Assembly: GCA_963835685.1 (NCBI GenBank)
Contig: CAWIGI010000009.1
Location: forward strand, 1 to 64,000
Direction: 5' to 3'
DNA from: DATAGF01 sp963835685
GTDB lineage: Bacteria; Actinomycetota; Thermoleophilia; Miltoncostaeales; Miltoncostaeaceae
Length of the DNA: 64,000 nucleotides
In this document: positions 17,231 to 30,200 of the stretch, piece by piece
Layout: each line of letters begins with the position of its first letter
Numbering within the stretch: position 1 is the first letter of the stretch
Position numbers and translations under genes: made by a program
Notes under the pieces: generated by a model
Database searches by the model: none
Told to the model about the DNA's origin: nothing
Seen by the model: the letters and a program-made list of their open reading frames with translations, nothing else

Positions 17231-17727
17231 TGCGAACCCAGAAAGCAAGATCGATCGAGCGGGACGCAGATGCACCCAGGTGCGAAAAAAAGATGCGGCC
17301 GCAACGACCTGGCGGCCGGTTCCATCCCACGTCCATCCCACATGAGGCGCGCAGAAGGAGGATTTGGGCGCAGACGGCGGCCTGCTCGACAGGCGAGAAA
17401 TGCCTGCTCAGGCGGGAGATCACGACGGTTCCGATCGGACGCGCAGAGCGGCCTGGATCGATCTTCTAAGCCGCGGGTCGCAGGTTCGAGTCCTGCCGGG
17501 CGCATGAGAACCCGCGTAGGCAAGCGGTTTTCCGGCGAAACCCCATGCATCGCGCGCAGGACACGCAGCCGTGTCGTGCGCGTGCCCCCACCGGTGGCCC
17601 CACGAATTCGACCCCGCGCCGTCGACGCAGCGGCGTGCCGCGGGCGCCCCGCTCAAGGTCCGCGCGCGCGGCCGATATCCTCACGACTCCGGCAGCCCGG
17701 CGATCTCGAGCGAGTCGTTTGACCTCA
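17231..17727. other. Non-coding junction between the mobile element and chromosomal genes
   Basis: About 500 bp upstream of the relaxase and of the VOC gene. Besides the tRNA-Arg half, nothing coding is convincing: the apparent minus-strand ORF through here is the usual translation of tRNA antisense. An origin of transfer often lies upstream of a relaxase and could be here, but I see no clear nic-like sequence. Confidence 0.4.
17463..17504 (+). repeat. 3' half of a tRNA-Arg(UCU) gene, probable attachment-site remnant
   Basis: From the anticodon loop CTTCTAAG through the variable region, the T arm CAGGTTCGAGTCCTG and the acceptor strand CCGGGCGCA, this is the 3' half of a tRNA-Arg with anticodon TCT. 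The 5' half (acceptor, D arm) is absent upstream. Integrases that use the anticodon-loop-to-3'-end segment of a tRNA leave exactly such a piece. It lies about 230 bp beyond the relaxase start and before the chromosomal VOC gene. It is not identical to the tRNA-Gly 3' end at the other side of the element. Confidence 0.7.
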
Positions 17728-18192
17728 ATGGACAGCCATCGCCCCGGCGTCACCAACTTCGTCCACATCGGCCTTGTCGTCGAGGACCTCGACGAGACAC
17801 TCCGGTTTCTTGCGCTGCTCGGCTTCGACTGCGGCGAGCCCGGGGTGTTCAGCGGCGAGTGGATCGATCGGATCATCGGTCTCGAGAACGTGACGGTCGA
17901 GCTCGTGATGGCTCGCGCCCCCGACGGCAGCGAGGTGTTCGAGGTGGTGCGCTTCCGCTCACCTTCCGTCGGCGCTCACGAGCCGGCCCCGGCCGCGAAC
18001 CGTCCTGGGCTCCGGCACGTCCTCTTCAACGTTGACGACGTGCGCGGCGTCGTCAACCGCGTCCGAGAGGCCGGCTGGGACACGGTCGGGGAGATCGTCG
18101 ACTACCAGAACACGTTCCTCCTCTGCTACGTCCGCGGACCCGAGGGCCTGATCGTCGAACTCGCCGAGCGGCTCGACGGCGCGCCCGGCTGA
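17728..18192 (+). CDS. VOC-family (glyoxalase/bleomycin resistance fold) protein
   Basis: 154 residues, two beta-alpha-beta-beta-beta modules of the vicinal oxygen chelate fold: VTNFVHIGLVVEDLDETLRF (residues 8-27, metal-ligand His in VHIGLVV), then GLRHVLFNVDDVRGVVNRVR (His ligand in RHVLF), and the end FLLCYVRGPEGLIVELAERL, whose Glu in VELAE is the usual last metal ligand. This is a lactoylglutathione-lyase- or methylmalonyl-CoA-epimerase-like scaffold; the substrate is unknown. The start ATG at 17728 is chosen by homology; longer forms have no support. An inverted repeat follows the stop. Confidence 0.85.
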   Translation: MDSHRPGVTNFVHIGLVVEDLDETLRFLALLGFDCGEPGVFSGEWIDRIIGLENVTVELVMARAPDGSEVFEVVRFRSPSVGAHEPAPAANRPGLRHVLFNVDDVRGVVNRVREAGWDTVGEIVDYQNTFLLCYVRGPEGLIVELAERLDGAPG

Positions 18193-18194
18193 AC

Positions 18195-18241
18195 CGCCAG
18201 ACTGAACCGCCCGGCGTTCGAGGGAGGCGTTCAGTCTGGCG
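18195..18241. repeat. 13-bp perfect inverted repeat (hairpin) after the VOC gene
   Basis: CGCCAGACTGAAC (18195-18207) and GTTCAGTCTGGCG (18229-18241) are exact reverse complements around a 21-nt loop, and begin just after the VOC stop codon. No T run follows. It may be a transcription end, an mRNA-stabilising hairpin, or a two-way barrier. Confidence 0.6.
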
Positions 18242-18619
18242 CGTCGGGCGCGTGTGGGAGGCCGGGCGGGCGCGGTGGACCGCGTTCCAACGCGAGTGCC
18301 GCGAGCTATGGGAGGGGGGCGTCCGGGCCTACGGGGGAGTGCGCCTCGCCGCCGCCGGGTCGCGTGACCGCCAGCCTCACCTAATAGAGGAACGGGCGCC
18401 AGGAGAATCACTCCCCACCCGGGCACGACCGACCCGGGCAAGGGCCGTCCAATTCGCGAGAGGCGATGTCAGACAAGTTGAGAGCGGAGGGGTAGACCGG
18501 TGAGGGGTGGGCCGTCGGCGGCCATCCGGCGGCCCGCCGGACGTTCGAGATGCCGATTCCCACGGCACCGCGAGTCACGATCCCATCCGACGCGCCTGCT
18601 GCATCGGCCCCGTCGCGGT
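18242..18619. other. Intergenic, no gene recognised
   Basis: About 380 bp between the VOC gene hairpin and the end of the acetyltransferase gene on the other strand. Short open frames here have no recognisable protein character; I see no repeat or tRNA. Confidence 0.4.
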
Positions 18620-19222
18620 TCAGGCGCCGGGCTCCCGCCACATCGGCCAGAGCGGCGGGCCGCCCTCGGGGGCGAACGCGTCGCCTGAGCGGAATCCGTG
18701 GCGCTCGTAGAGCGGCTTGTTGCGCGGGCTGGTGGCGTCGAGGTACGCGCGGACGCCTTCGCGGTCGCAGCGCTCCAGGACCGGCGCCATCAGGGCCGTC
18801 CCGATGCCCCGGCCTTGGCGCTCGGGCTCGACCCCCATGAACTGCAAGTAGTAGTAGGAGCCGGGCGGATGGTGCTCGTCGATCAGCTTGCTGACCGCAA
18901 AGGCACGCTCGGCGTCCGGTCCGGACAGCTCTGCCACGCGCCGGCCGAACTCCTCCGCGTCCCCCTCTGAGACCGCCGGCCGCCCGGGCCGCGCCCAGAG
19001 CGCCGCGCCGATGCCCTCGCCGACGGTGTACGTCTCGTCGTGGCCCAGGAGCATCTCGGCAAACAGCGAGAAGAACGCCGGAAGCGCCTCCCGGCGCCGG
19101 GCCTCGTCCGGGTAGATCCATCGGAAGACCGGATCGTCGTGGAACGAGCGCGCAAGTGCCTGCGCGATGGACGGCACGTCGTTCGCGGTCGCCTTGCGGA
19201 CCGGGGCGGCTCCTGTCTGCAT
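18620..19222 (-). CDS. GNAT-family N-acetyltransferase
   Basis: 200 residues starting MQTGAAPVRKATANDVPSIA. The acetyl-CoA-binding motif A is clear: YLQFMGVEPERQGRGIGTALM (Q/RxxGxG/A), about residues 130-150. It is followed by motif B, AYLDATSPRNKPLYERHGF, a typical GNAT C-terminal YxRxGF. An N-terminal FHDDPVFRWIYPDEARRR resembles actinobacterial puromycin-acetyltransferase-like GNATs. It acetylates a small-molecule amine; the substrate is unknown. It is a single gene with no clear operon partner. Confidence 0.88.
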   Translation of the reverse strand: MQTGAAPVRKATANDVPSIAQALARSFHDDPVFRWIYPDEARRREALPAFFSLFAEMLLGHDETYTVGEGIGAALWARPGRPAVSEGDAEEFGRRVAELSGPDAERAFAVSKLIDEHHPPGSYYYLQFMGVEPERQGRGIGTALMAPVLERCDREGVRAYLDATSPRNKPLYERHGFRSGDAFAPEGGPPLWPMWREPGA

Positions 19223-20078
19223 CCTGGGACCTCTGCACGCTGGCTGTCGGCTAACCGTCGAGGTCGCACCGTACGGCTCCGGGCCGTGGACGAAAACCCA
19301 GGAGGCTCTCCAAGGGGGCGAGCCCGGCGGCCGTGGCAGCAGCCCGGCTGCGCGCCAGTGGCGCGCCAGCAACGGCGGCCGAATGAGCGGAAGCACGAGG
19401 ATCTCGAACGAAGTCACCGCCCGGCCTTCGCGCGGAGATCTCCGCCCGATTCGGGAACGTGAACGTCCGCGACCGCTCCGGGGGTGGGGGGGACCCCTCC
19501 CTCCGGGGGCGGACGGCGCGGGGGGCTACGCTGGCGAAGGTTTGCGTGCGCGCTGTCGCATGAGGCATCCCGCGCCCGCCGGCGGGTCGCCGACCTCACC
19601 GGCCCCGACGGCCCCCGTTGACCGAGGCCGACAGGTGGCCCTCTTGGAGCGCCAGACGCGCGGTGGCAACGTGGCCGGCGATTCGCCTCCTGCTAGAGCG
19701 CCCGTGGGAGCGCGACCGCCCGGCGACCTCCTACCCGCCCTCGGTGATTGACGAGCTGGCCGCGCGGCGCCCGTCTCGTTCCTAGGCGGTCTCCATCCGC
19801 CGAGGACAGCCGCCCTCGGCGGTCTGGCGCGGAGCGTCGCCCCTGCCCCTCCGGCCCAAGGTCCCCCCCTCTGGCGGTCGGGGCAAGTGTCCCAACAACC
19901 CCCCAGTCCCCTGCTCGATCCCTGGACCTTCGGTCATCTCAGAGTTGGCCGCGTCCCGGCACGATGTTGTTGGCACGAAGCAGGCTTTCGCGGGGTTGAG
20001 GTCGCCAGAGGCGGTTCGACTCCCTGGACCCGCCTTCGGGCGGGGCGCGCATCTGCGCGCGCACACGGACCAAGAAAA
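19223..20078. other. Long intergenic region with possible gene remnant
   Basis: About 850 bp. One stretch (19619-19785, plus strand) reads LTEADRWPSWSARRAVATWP and on to SVIDELAARRPSRS before a stop; it looks protein-like and may be a degraded or indel-broken small gene, with a TACGCT -10-like hexamer at 19526. The rest shows no convincing coding signal. Hairpin-prone GC blocks occur near 19490-19520 and 19786-19830 (ggcggtctccatccgccgag). Confidence 0.3.
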
Positions 20079-20453
20079 ATGGGCTTCAAGCGTTACATTG
20101 CCGTCGGGCTAGGCGTCCTTGCGCTCGGCGCTGGCGCGAGCGCGGCTTCGGCCAAGATGATCGACTCGTCAAGCATTACCGGCGAGTTCACCGTCGTGAA
20201 TGCCAGCGGTACTGCGAAGCACCCGCAGTTGATCTTCGTGCAGGCGACCTCCTCTCCGCGCAAGTGGGCGAGACTCAACTGGTCGTTGGTCTGCGATGGC
20301 ACCAAGCGGATGGGCGGGACCACCCAGTTTTCGCCGTTCAAGGTCACGCTGCCGCTTCCGACGAAGCGCCCCAACAAGTGCGCGGTGAGCGTCTCCGGAC
20401 AGATTTGGACTGGCGGAGGTGGCCGTCTGACGGTCCGTATCTTCGCTAGGTAG
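20079..20453 (+). CDS. Small secreted protein of unknown function
   Basis: 124 residues. MGFKRYIAVGLGVLALGAGA followed by SAASAK is a clean signal peptide with a cleavage site after ASA. The mature part is beta-rich with two Cys (SLVCDGTK and NKCAVSVSGQ) that could form a disulfide: QLIFVQATSSPRKWARLNWS, then FKVTLPLPTKRPNKC, and ending TVRIFAR. The ATG is preceded by an A-rich stretch rather than a Shine-Dalgarno site. Codon use is less GC-biased than average for the window. I do not recognise the family. Confidence 0.6.
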   Translation: MGFKRYIAVGLGVLALGAGASAASAKMIDSSSITGEFTVVNASGTAKHPQLIFVQATSSPRKWARLNWSLVCDGTKRMGGTTQFSPFKVTLPLPTKRPNKCAVSVSGQIWTGGGGRLTVRIFAR

Positions 20454-20599
20454 TTGGACCGCTCGCTCACGGCGTGGCCGCGCTCCCAAGCAGCCGGTCA
20501 GGCGGCGCGGGCCTCGGGGTCGCGCTCCTGGCAGTCCGTAGCAGGACGGCCGGTGAGCCCGGCGTAGAGGCCCTCGTACTCGGGGCCGGACAAATGCGG

Positions 20600-21122
20600 T
20601 GTCGTCACCGCCCCCTAGCGCCACCGGGCGCGCGAGGGCGGGCGTGAACACCCGATAGAGCGCGCGGTGATGTTTCATCCGTCAACGGCAGCCCGTCGAT
20701 GGAGTCGAGCAACTCCCCGCGCCGGCGGTGGTCCATGGCCATGACCTCGGCGACGGCCGCCTTGACCTCGTCGCGGCTGTGGCGGCGTGGGGCGAGCAAC
20801 ACCCGCGATGGGGCCGGTGTCCGAGAACTCGGACACGTCTAGGCCGGCTCGCCCGCGCTCACCGGCTCGCGCCGGCTCCGACGTGGGCGGTCGCGGCAAC
20901 TTGGATTCGACCTCGTGGAAGCGCGCGACCTCGGCCAGCCGGGCGGCCTTTAGCTCGGCCGAGGTAGTCCAACACAACGCTTCGATGGCGCTGGCCAATA
21001 GCGATGCGCGCGCCCTGTTCGGCGTCGAGGGCTTGCTCGGTGGCCTCCGCGGCGTCGGCGGCGTAGTCGGCGGCGGTGGCCAGGAGGTCGCCGGTGGCCT
21101 GCTTCAACTCGTCGGCCAACAA
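20600..21122 (-). pseudogene. Fragmented hypothetical gene
   Basis: On the minus strand a coiled-coil-like N-terminus, MLADELKQATGDLLATAADY and onward, is followed after a frame change (near 20995) by ELKAARLAEVARFHEVESKL and DVSEFSDTGPIAG. After a second change (near 20805) comes LLAPRRHSRDEVKAAVAEVM then MDHRRRGELLDSIDGLPLTD. The three pieces fit end to end as one protein of about 170 residues, so this is a single gene with two indels or a real pseudogene. It resembles accessory proteins of mobile elements only in general character; the function is unknown. Confidence 0.4.
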
Positions 21123-21138
21123 CCGCGCCCGACGAGTC

Positions 21139-21678
21139 CTACAGTTCGCCGAGGATCGCCCCCCGCTTCTCCTCGTACTCCTCGGCGGTGATCAGGCCCT
21201 CGTCGAGCATCGACTTCAGACGGCGGAGCCGCTCTGCGGGATCGGCGTCGGTCGGGGCTGATCCCGACCCCTGCGCCGCGGCGGCCGGCGAATCAGCAGC
21301 CAGGCGCGATCGCACGTAGTCGCCGACCTCCCCCGCCCGCTCCTTGGGATAGATCGAATGGATGACGGCCTTCTTCCCGGAAGCGAAGATGACCAGCGTC
21401 CCATGACCGAGCATGCCGGTCTCGCTCTGGACAGAGCTGATCGTCGAGAAGCCGAAGTCCTCCTGCCGCGACGTCCCGAGGCTCCTGGCGTAGAAGATCA
21501 CCCGCTGATCGGTCACGACGACGAGCCCTTGTCCGCCGCTGTAGACGCCGGAGCCGAGGTTGAGCACGGTCTCGCCCTCGTGCAGTAGCTCGTGGAGGGT
21601 CTTCAGCTCCTTCCCCACGCCGAAGCGGTTCTGAAGCTTCTGCTCGGCGAGCTGCTGGATCTCCTCCGTGGTGGTCAC
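21139..21678 (-). CDS. Bacterial PH-domain protein with C-terminal SHOCT domain
   Basis: 179 residues. The middle (about 30-125) is a YokE-like pleckstrin-homology fold: LHEGETVLNLGSGVYSGGQG, LVVVTDQRVIFYARS, then TLVIFASGKKAVIHSIYP. The C-terminal 30 residues, LRRLKSMLDEGLITAEEYEE followed by KRGAILGEL, are a classic SHOCT (short C-terminal) oligomerisation domain. It probably senses or binds at the membrane or another protein. The GTG at 21678 is chosen because GGGAGG lies eight bases upstream; the ATG at 21705 has no such site. Single transcription unit. Confidence 0.85.
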   Translation of the reverse strand: MTTTEEIQQLAEQKLQNRFGVGKELKTLHELLHEGETVLNLGSGVYSGGQGLVVVTDQRVIFYARSLGTSRQEDFGFSTISSVQSETGMLGHGTLVIFASGKKAVIHSIYPKERAGEVGDYVRSRLAADSPAAAAQGSGSAPTDADPAERLRRLKSMLDEGLITAEEYEEKRGAILGEL

Positions 21679-21943
21679 GGGAATGCCTCCCAAGCGATGA
21701 GGCATGACCGTATTCAGCCGGCCGCCATTGGTCGAGGCCACGCTCGGACGATCCCCTCGCTACTCGACTCGCGCTGAGCCCGCTCGACGAAGTGGGCCTG
21801 CTCCGAACTCGTCAGTTGAAAACGCCTGGGGGCCAGGCTCCGCGGGGCTCCGGTCCTCTCGCGAGGGGTTCGCATATGCCATCTCCGGTTCGCCCAGCCC
21901 GCCGCAGGGCCACCATGGGTTGTGAACACCGGGGGAGGAAACG

Positions 21944-22039
21944 ATGAAGTGCCGGCGTGCGGAGAATTGGTTGTTCGCGATCGCGATGAGCGCCGCGGTG
22001 TCCATTGTCGCGCTCATTGTCGGAGCGATATTCACCTAG
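21944..22039 (+). CDS. 31-residue single-pass membrane miniprotein
   Basis: MKCRRAENWLFAIAMSAAVS then IVALIVGAIFT and a stop. A basic N-terminus is followed by one hydrophobic helix (residues 9-31), so it would insert with the N-terminus inside. GGGGGAGGAAAC immediately precedes the ATG, a strong Shine-Dalgarno site at 5-6 nt spacing. The sequence is less GC-rich than its surroundings. The family is unknown, but it has the hallmarks of a real small membrane protein. Confidence 0.55.
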   Translation: MKCRRAENWLFAIAMSAAVSIVALIVGAIFT

Positions 22040-22215
22040 CAGCGCGTTCGCTTCTCCGGCCCGCCTGACCGCCGCCGGAGGGGCGCTCAAGGGGAGCGGC
22101 CGACCGGGCGCCAGGCCAGCGTCCGCTGCTGCCCGCGAGCTGACCGCCCCGCCCCGCGCCGGCCGGTCCGGCCCGCCAGGCCCGTCGCGCTGACCCGCTG
22201 AACGCGGCCGGACGT

Positions 22216-22244
22216 TTGGACTGGACGGCCGCAGGGGGTAGATA
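22216..22244 (+). promoter_or_regulatory. Promoter for the histidine kinase gene (TTGGAC, 17 bp, TAGATA)
   Basis: TTGGAC (22216-22221), a 17-bp spacer and TAGATA (22239-22244) lie 45 bp before the kinase ATG, with a G-rich AAAGGGGTGGGGG just ahead of the start codon. Confidence 0.5.
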
Positions 22245-22288
22245 CTCGTTTCACCGGGGTGCCGTGGGTGTGTTGAAAGGGGTGGGGG

Positions 22289-27253
<4,965 letters not shown>

Positions 27254-27257
27254 CGCC

Positions 27258-30200
27258 GTGAGCGCGACGGACCCGGAGGGGACCGCCCCCGGGCCCGAGA
27301 CGACCGGGCCCGGTGACGCGGCCGGCATCCTCATCGTCAACGACCGGCGCAGCAACCTGGTCGCCCTCGAGGCCCTGCTCGAGCCCCTCGGGCGCCGGAT
27401 CGTGCTCGCACAGTCGGGGGAGGAGGCCCTGCGGATCCTCCTCTCCGAGCGCTTCGCGTTGATCCTGCTGGACGTGCAGATGCCCGGGATGGACGGTTTC
27501 GAGCTCGCGCGGTACATCCGCGAGCGCCCCCAGACGCGGCGTACGCCGATCATCTTCGTCACGGCCGTCTCGACGGCCACCCAGCACATCTTCGACGGCT
27601 ACCAGGCGGGGGCCGTCAACTACCTCCTGAAGCCGGTGGACCCGGTGATCCTGCGGTCGAAGGTCTCGGTCTTCATCGAGCTCTTCGAGAGCAGCCGCCG
27701 TCTCCAGCGCCACGCGCAGCTCCAGGGCGTCCACGACAGCCTCGCGCTCGCCCAGCGCGCCGCCCGCAGCGGCGTCTGGGACTGGGACCTGAAGGCGGAC
27801 CGCCTCTACCTGTCCCCCGAGTACGCGGACCTCGTCGGGCTGGGCGCCCCGCCGGCGTCGGCCGAGGGCTCGCTGCTGGCCACGGCCGACCCCCGCGACC
27901 AGGAGCGGATCGGCCGCCGTCTGCGGGGCTTCCTCGAGCACGGCGAGGTCTGGGACGAGGACTACAGGATCGTCCATCCCCGGCGCGGGGTCCGGTGGCT
28001 GGCCACGCGCGGCAAGCTCTCCCGCGACGAGGGGGGCTCCGCCGAGCGCTTCACCGGGATCGCGATCGACATCACCGACCGGCACGTCGCCGAGGACCGG
28101 CTCCGGCGGCTGCACGCCGCGACCGTCGCCCTCACGGCGGCGGCGACCCCCGACGAGGTCGCGGAGCTGGTGGTCGAGCACGGGCGCCGCGCGACCGGCG
28201 CGACCGCGGCCTGGCTGGTGCTGCCGGAGGACGGCGGGCGGGCGCGCGCCACGAGCCCCGGCTGGGCGCCGGGCCCCGACGACCTGGAGCGGGCTCGCCG
28301 GGCGCTCGCCGAGGAGGGCCCGGCCGTCTGGACCGGTCCGGACGCGACGCGGCTGGCGATCCCGCTCGGGCCGGCCGGTGCGAGCGGGCCGGGCGTCCTC
28401 GGGCTCACGCTCGCGCGCGCCGACGGGCTCGACGACGAGGAGCGGGGCTTCCTCGCGGCGTTCGCGACGCAGTGCGGCCAGGCCCTGCAGCGCTCGCGGC
28501 TGTTCCAGACCGAGCGCGAGAGCCGCCGCAGGACCGAATCCCTCCAGGCGGCGACCGCCGCGCTGGCGGCCGCCGTCACGCGGCGCGACGTGGGCGAGGC
28601 GGTCGTGCGCGAGGCGCTCCGGGCGTTCGATGCCACGTCCGCGTCGGTCCGCCTGCTCGATCCCGACACCCGCGCCCTGGAGACCGTCGCGGTGGGGGGC
28701 TTCCCGGACGGCCTCGCCCGGCCGCTCGGCAGCAGCCCGCTCGACGAGCCTTCGCCGACCGCGGACGCGGCGCGGGAGGGGCGCGCGCTCTACCTGAGCT
28801 CCGCGGCCGGCGTGCAGGCCCGCTATCCCGGGGTTGACCGCGTCGGGGCGTGGCCCGCGCGCGGGGCGCTGGCGGCGCTTCCGCTGCAGGCGGAGGACCG
28901 GGCGATCGGGACGCTCTCGCTGCGCTTCGACCGCTCGCGCGCCTTCGGCGCCGACGACCGCGAGGCGCTCGAGGCCTTCGCGGGGCTCGCCGCCCAGTCG
29001 GCGGTCCGGGCGTCTCTGCACGAGGCGGAGCAGCGCCGCCGGGTCGGCTCCGACCTGCTCGCCGAGGCGGGCTTCGCCCTCGACGCGGACCTCGGTGTCT
29101 CGGAGCGGCTGCGGCGGCTCGCGGCGCTGCTGGTGCCCAGGCTCGGCGACGCGTGCTGCATCGAGCTCGCCGAGGGCGGATCGGTCGAGGTCGCGGCGGT
29201 GTCCGCGCGCACGCCGGAGCTCGAGGCGCTGGTCCGCGAGATTCGCGAGCGCTTCGTGATCGACGCCGCCCGCGGGCCCGGCATGCGCCGGGTCATGGAG
29301 TCGGGAGAGCCCCTGCACGTGCAGCACGTCTGGCCGTCCGACCTCGAGCGGTACGTCGCCGCGGCCGCGCTGGACCCGGAGACCGCGGGGCGGCTGCGGC
29401 GCTCCCCGCCCCGGTCCATCCTCGTCGTGCCGATCGGCGCGCGCGGGCGCGGCATCGGCGCGATCGGCCTGGTGTCCTGCGCCTCGGCCCGCGCCTACGA
29501 CGCGCAGGACCTCCGGCTGCTCGAGGACATCGGCCGGCACGCCGGGCTCGCCCTCGACAACGCGCGGCTCTACGAGGCCCAGGTGGGCGTGGCCCTCACG
29601 CTCCAGGAGAGCCTCCTCCCTCCCGGCCTGCCCGTGCTGCGCGACCTCGGGCTCGCGGCGCGCTACCTGTCGGCGGCCGTCCACACGGAGGCGAGCGGCG
29701 ACTGGTACGAGGCGGTCGCCCTGTCCGGCGATCGGGTCTTCCTCGCCGTCGGCGACGTGGTCGGGCGCGGCACGGAGGCGGCGGCCGTCATGGGACAGCT
29801 CCGCAGCGCGATGAGGGCGTTCGCGCTCGCGGGGCTGTCGCCGTCCGCTGCGCTGGCGAAGCTCAGCGACTTCGCCGCGGGGGTCCCCGGAGCGGAGGTC
29901 TCCACGGCGGCGGCGGCCGAGGTCAACCTCGCCCGCGGGCGCGTCACCTACGCCTGCGCCGGCCATCTGCCGCCCCTTCTCGTGGGCGCCGGCGGAACGG
30001 CCAGCTTCCTCTCGGAGGGTCGCGGCCCGGCCCTCGGGATTCGCTCTCACGGCTACCGGGAGGCGGTCGAGCCGTTCGAGGAGGGCTCGGCGCTCGTGCT
30101 CTACACCGACGGGCTGGTCGAGCGGCGGCGCGAGCCGCTCGACGCCGGCCTCGAGCGCCTGGCGGCCGTCGCGGCGGCCGCCTCGAGCGCTCGCCCGTCC

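Larger units (their letters stand above)
7627..17504. mobile_element. Putative integrated mobilizable element at tRNA-Gly (integrase, excisionase, MobF relaxase)
   Basis: Between an intact tRNA-Gly (7627-7699) and a lone 3' half of tRNA-Arg (17463-17504) lie genes expected of an integrative mobilizable or conjugative element: a tyrosine integrase reading toward the tRNA, a small MerR-like excisionase, an XRE-domain protein, accessory genes, and a TrwC/TraI-like relaxase-helicase. No type IV secretion genes are seen, so on its own it would be mobilizable at most. The exact ends are not proven: the right-hand tRNA fragment is not a copy of the tRNA-Gly 3' end, so the two tRNA sequences may mark different integration events. 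Confidence 0.6.

Noticed and set aside
7627..17504. tRNA-Gly 3' end and tRNA-Arg half as a matching attL/attR pair
   Set aside because: Shared words are those common to many tRNAs; the acceptor ends differ, so they are not a direct repeat generated by one integration.
17224..17550. Minus-strand ORF with RPAGLEPATRGLEDRS
   Set aside because: Same artefact, antisense of the tRNA-Arg 3' half. It helped to spot the tRNA piece but is not a gene.
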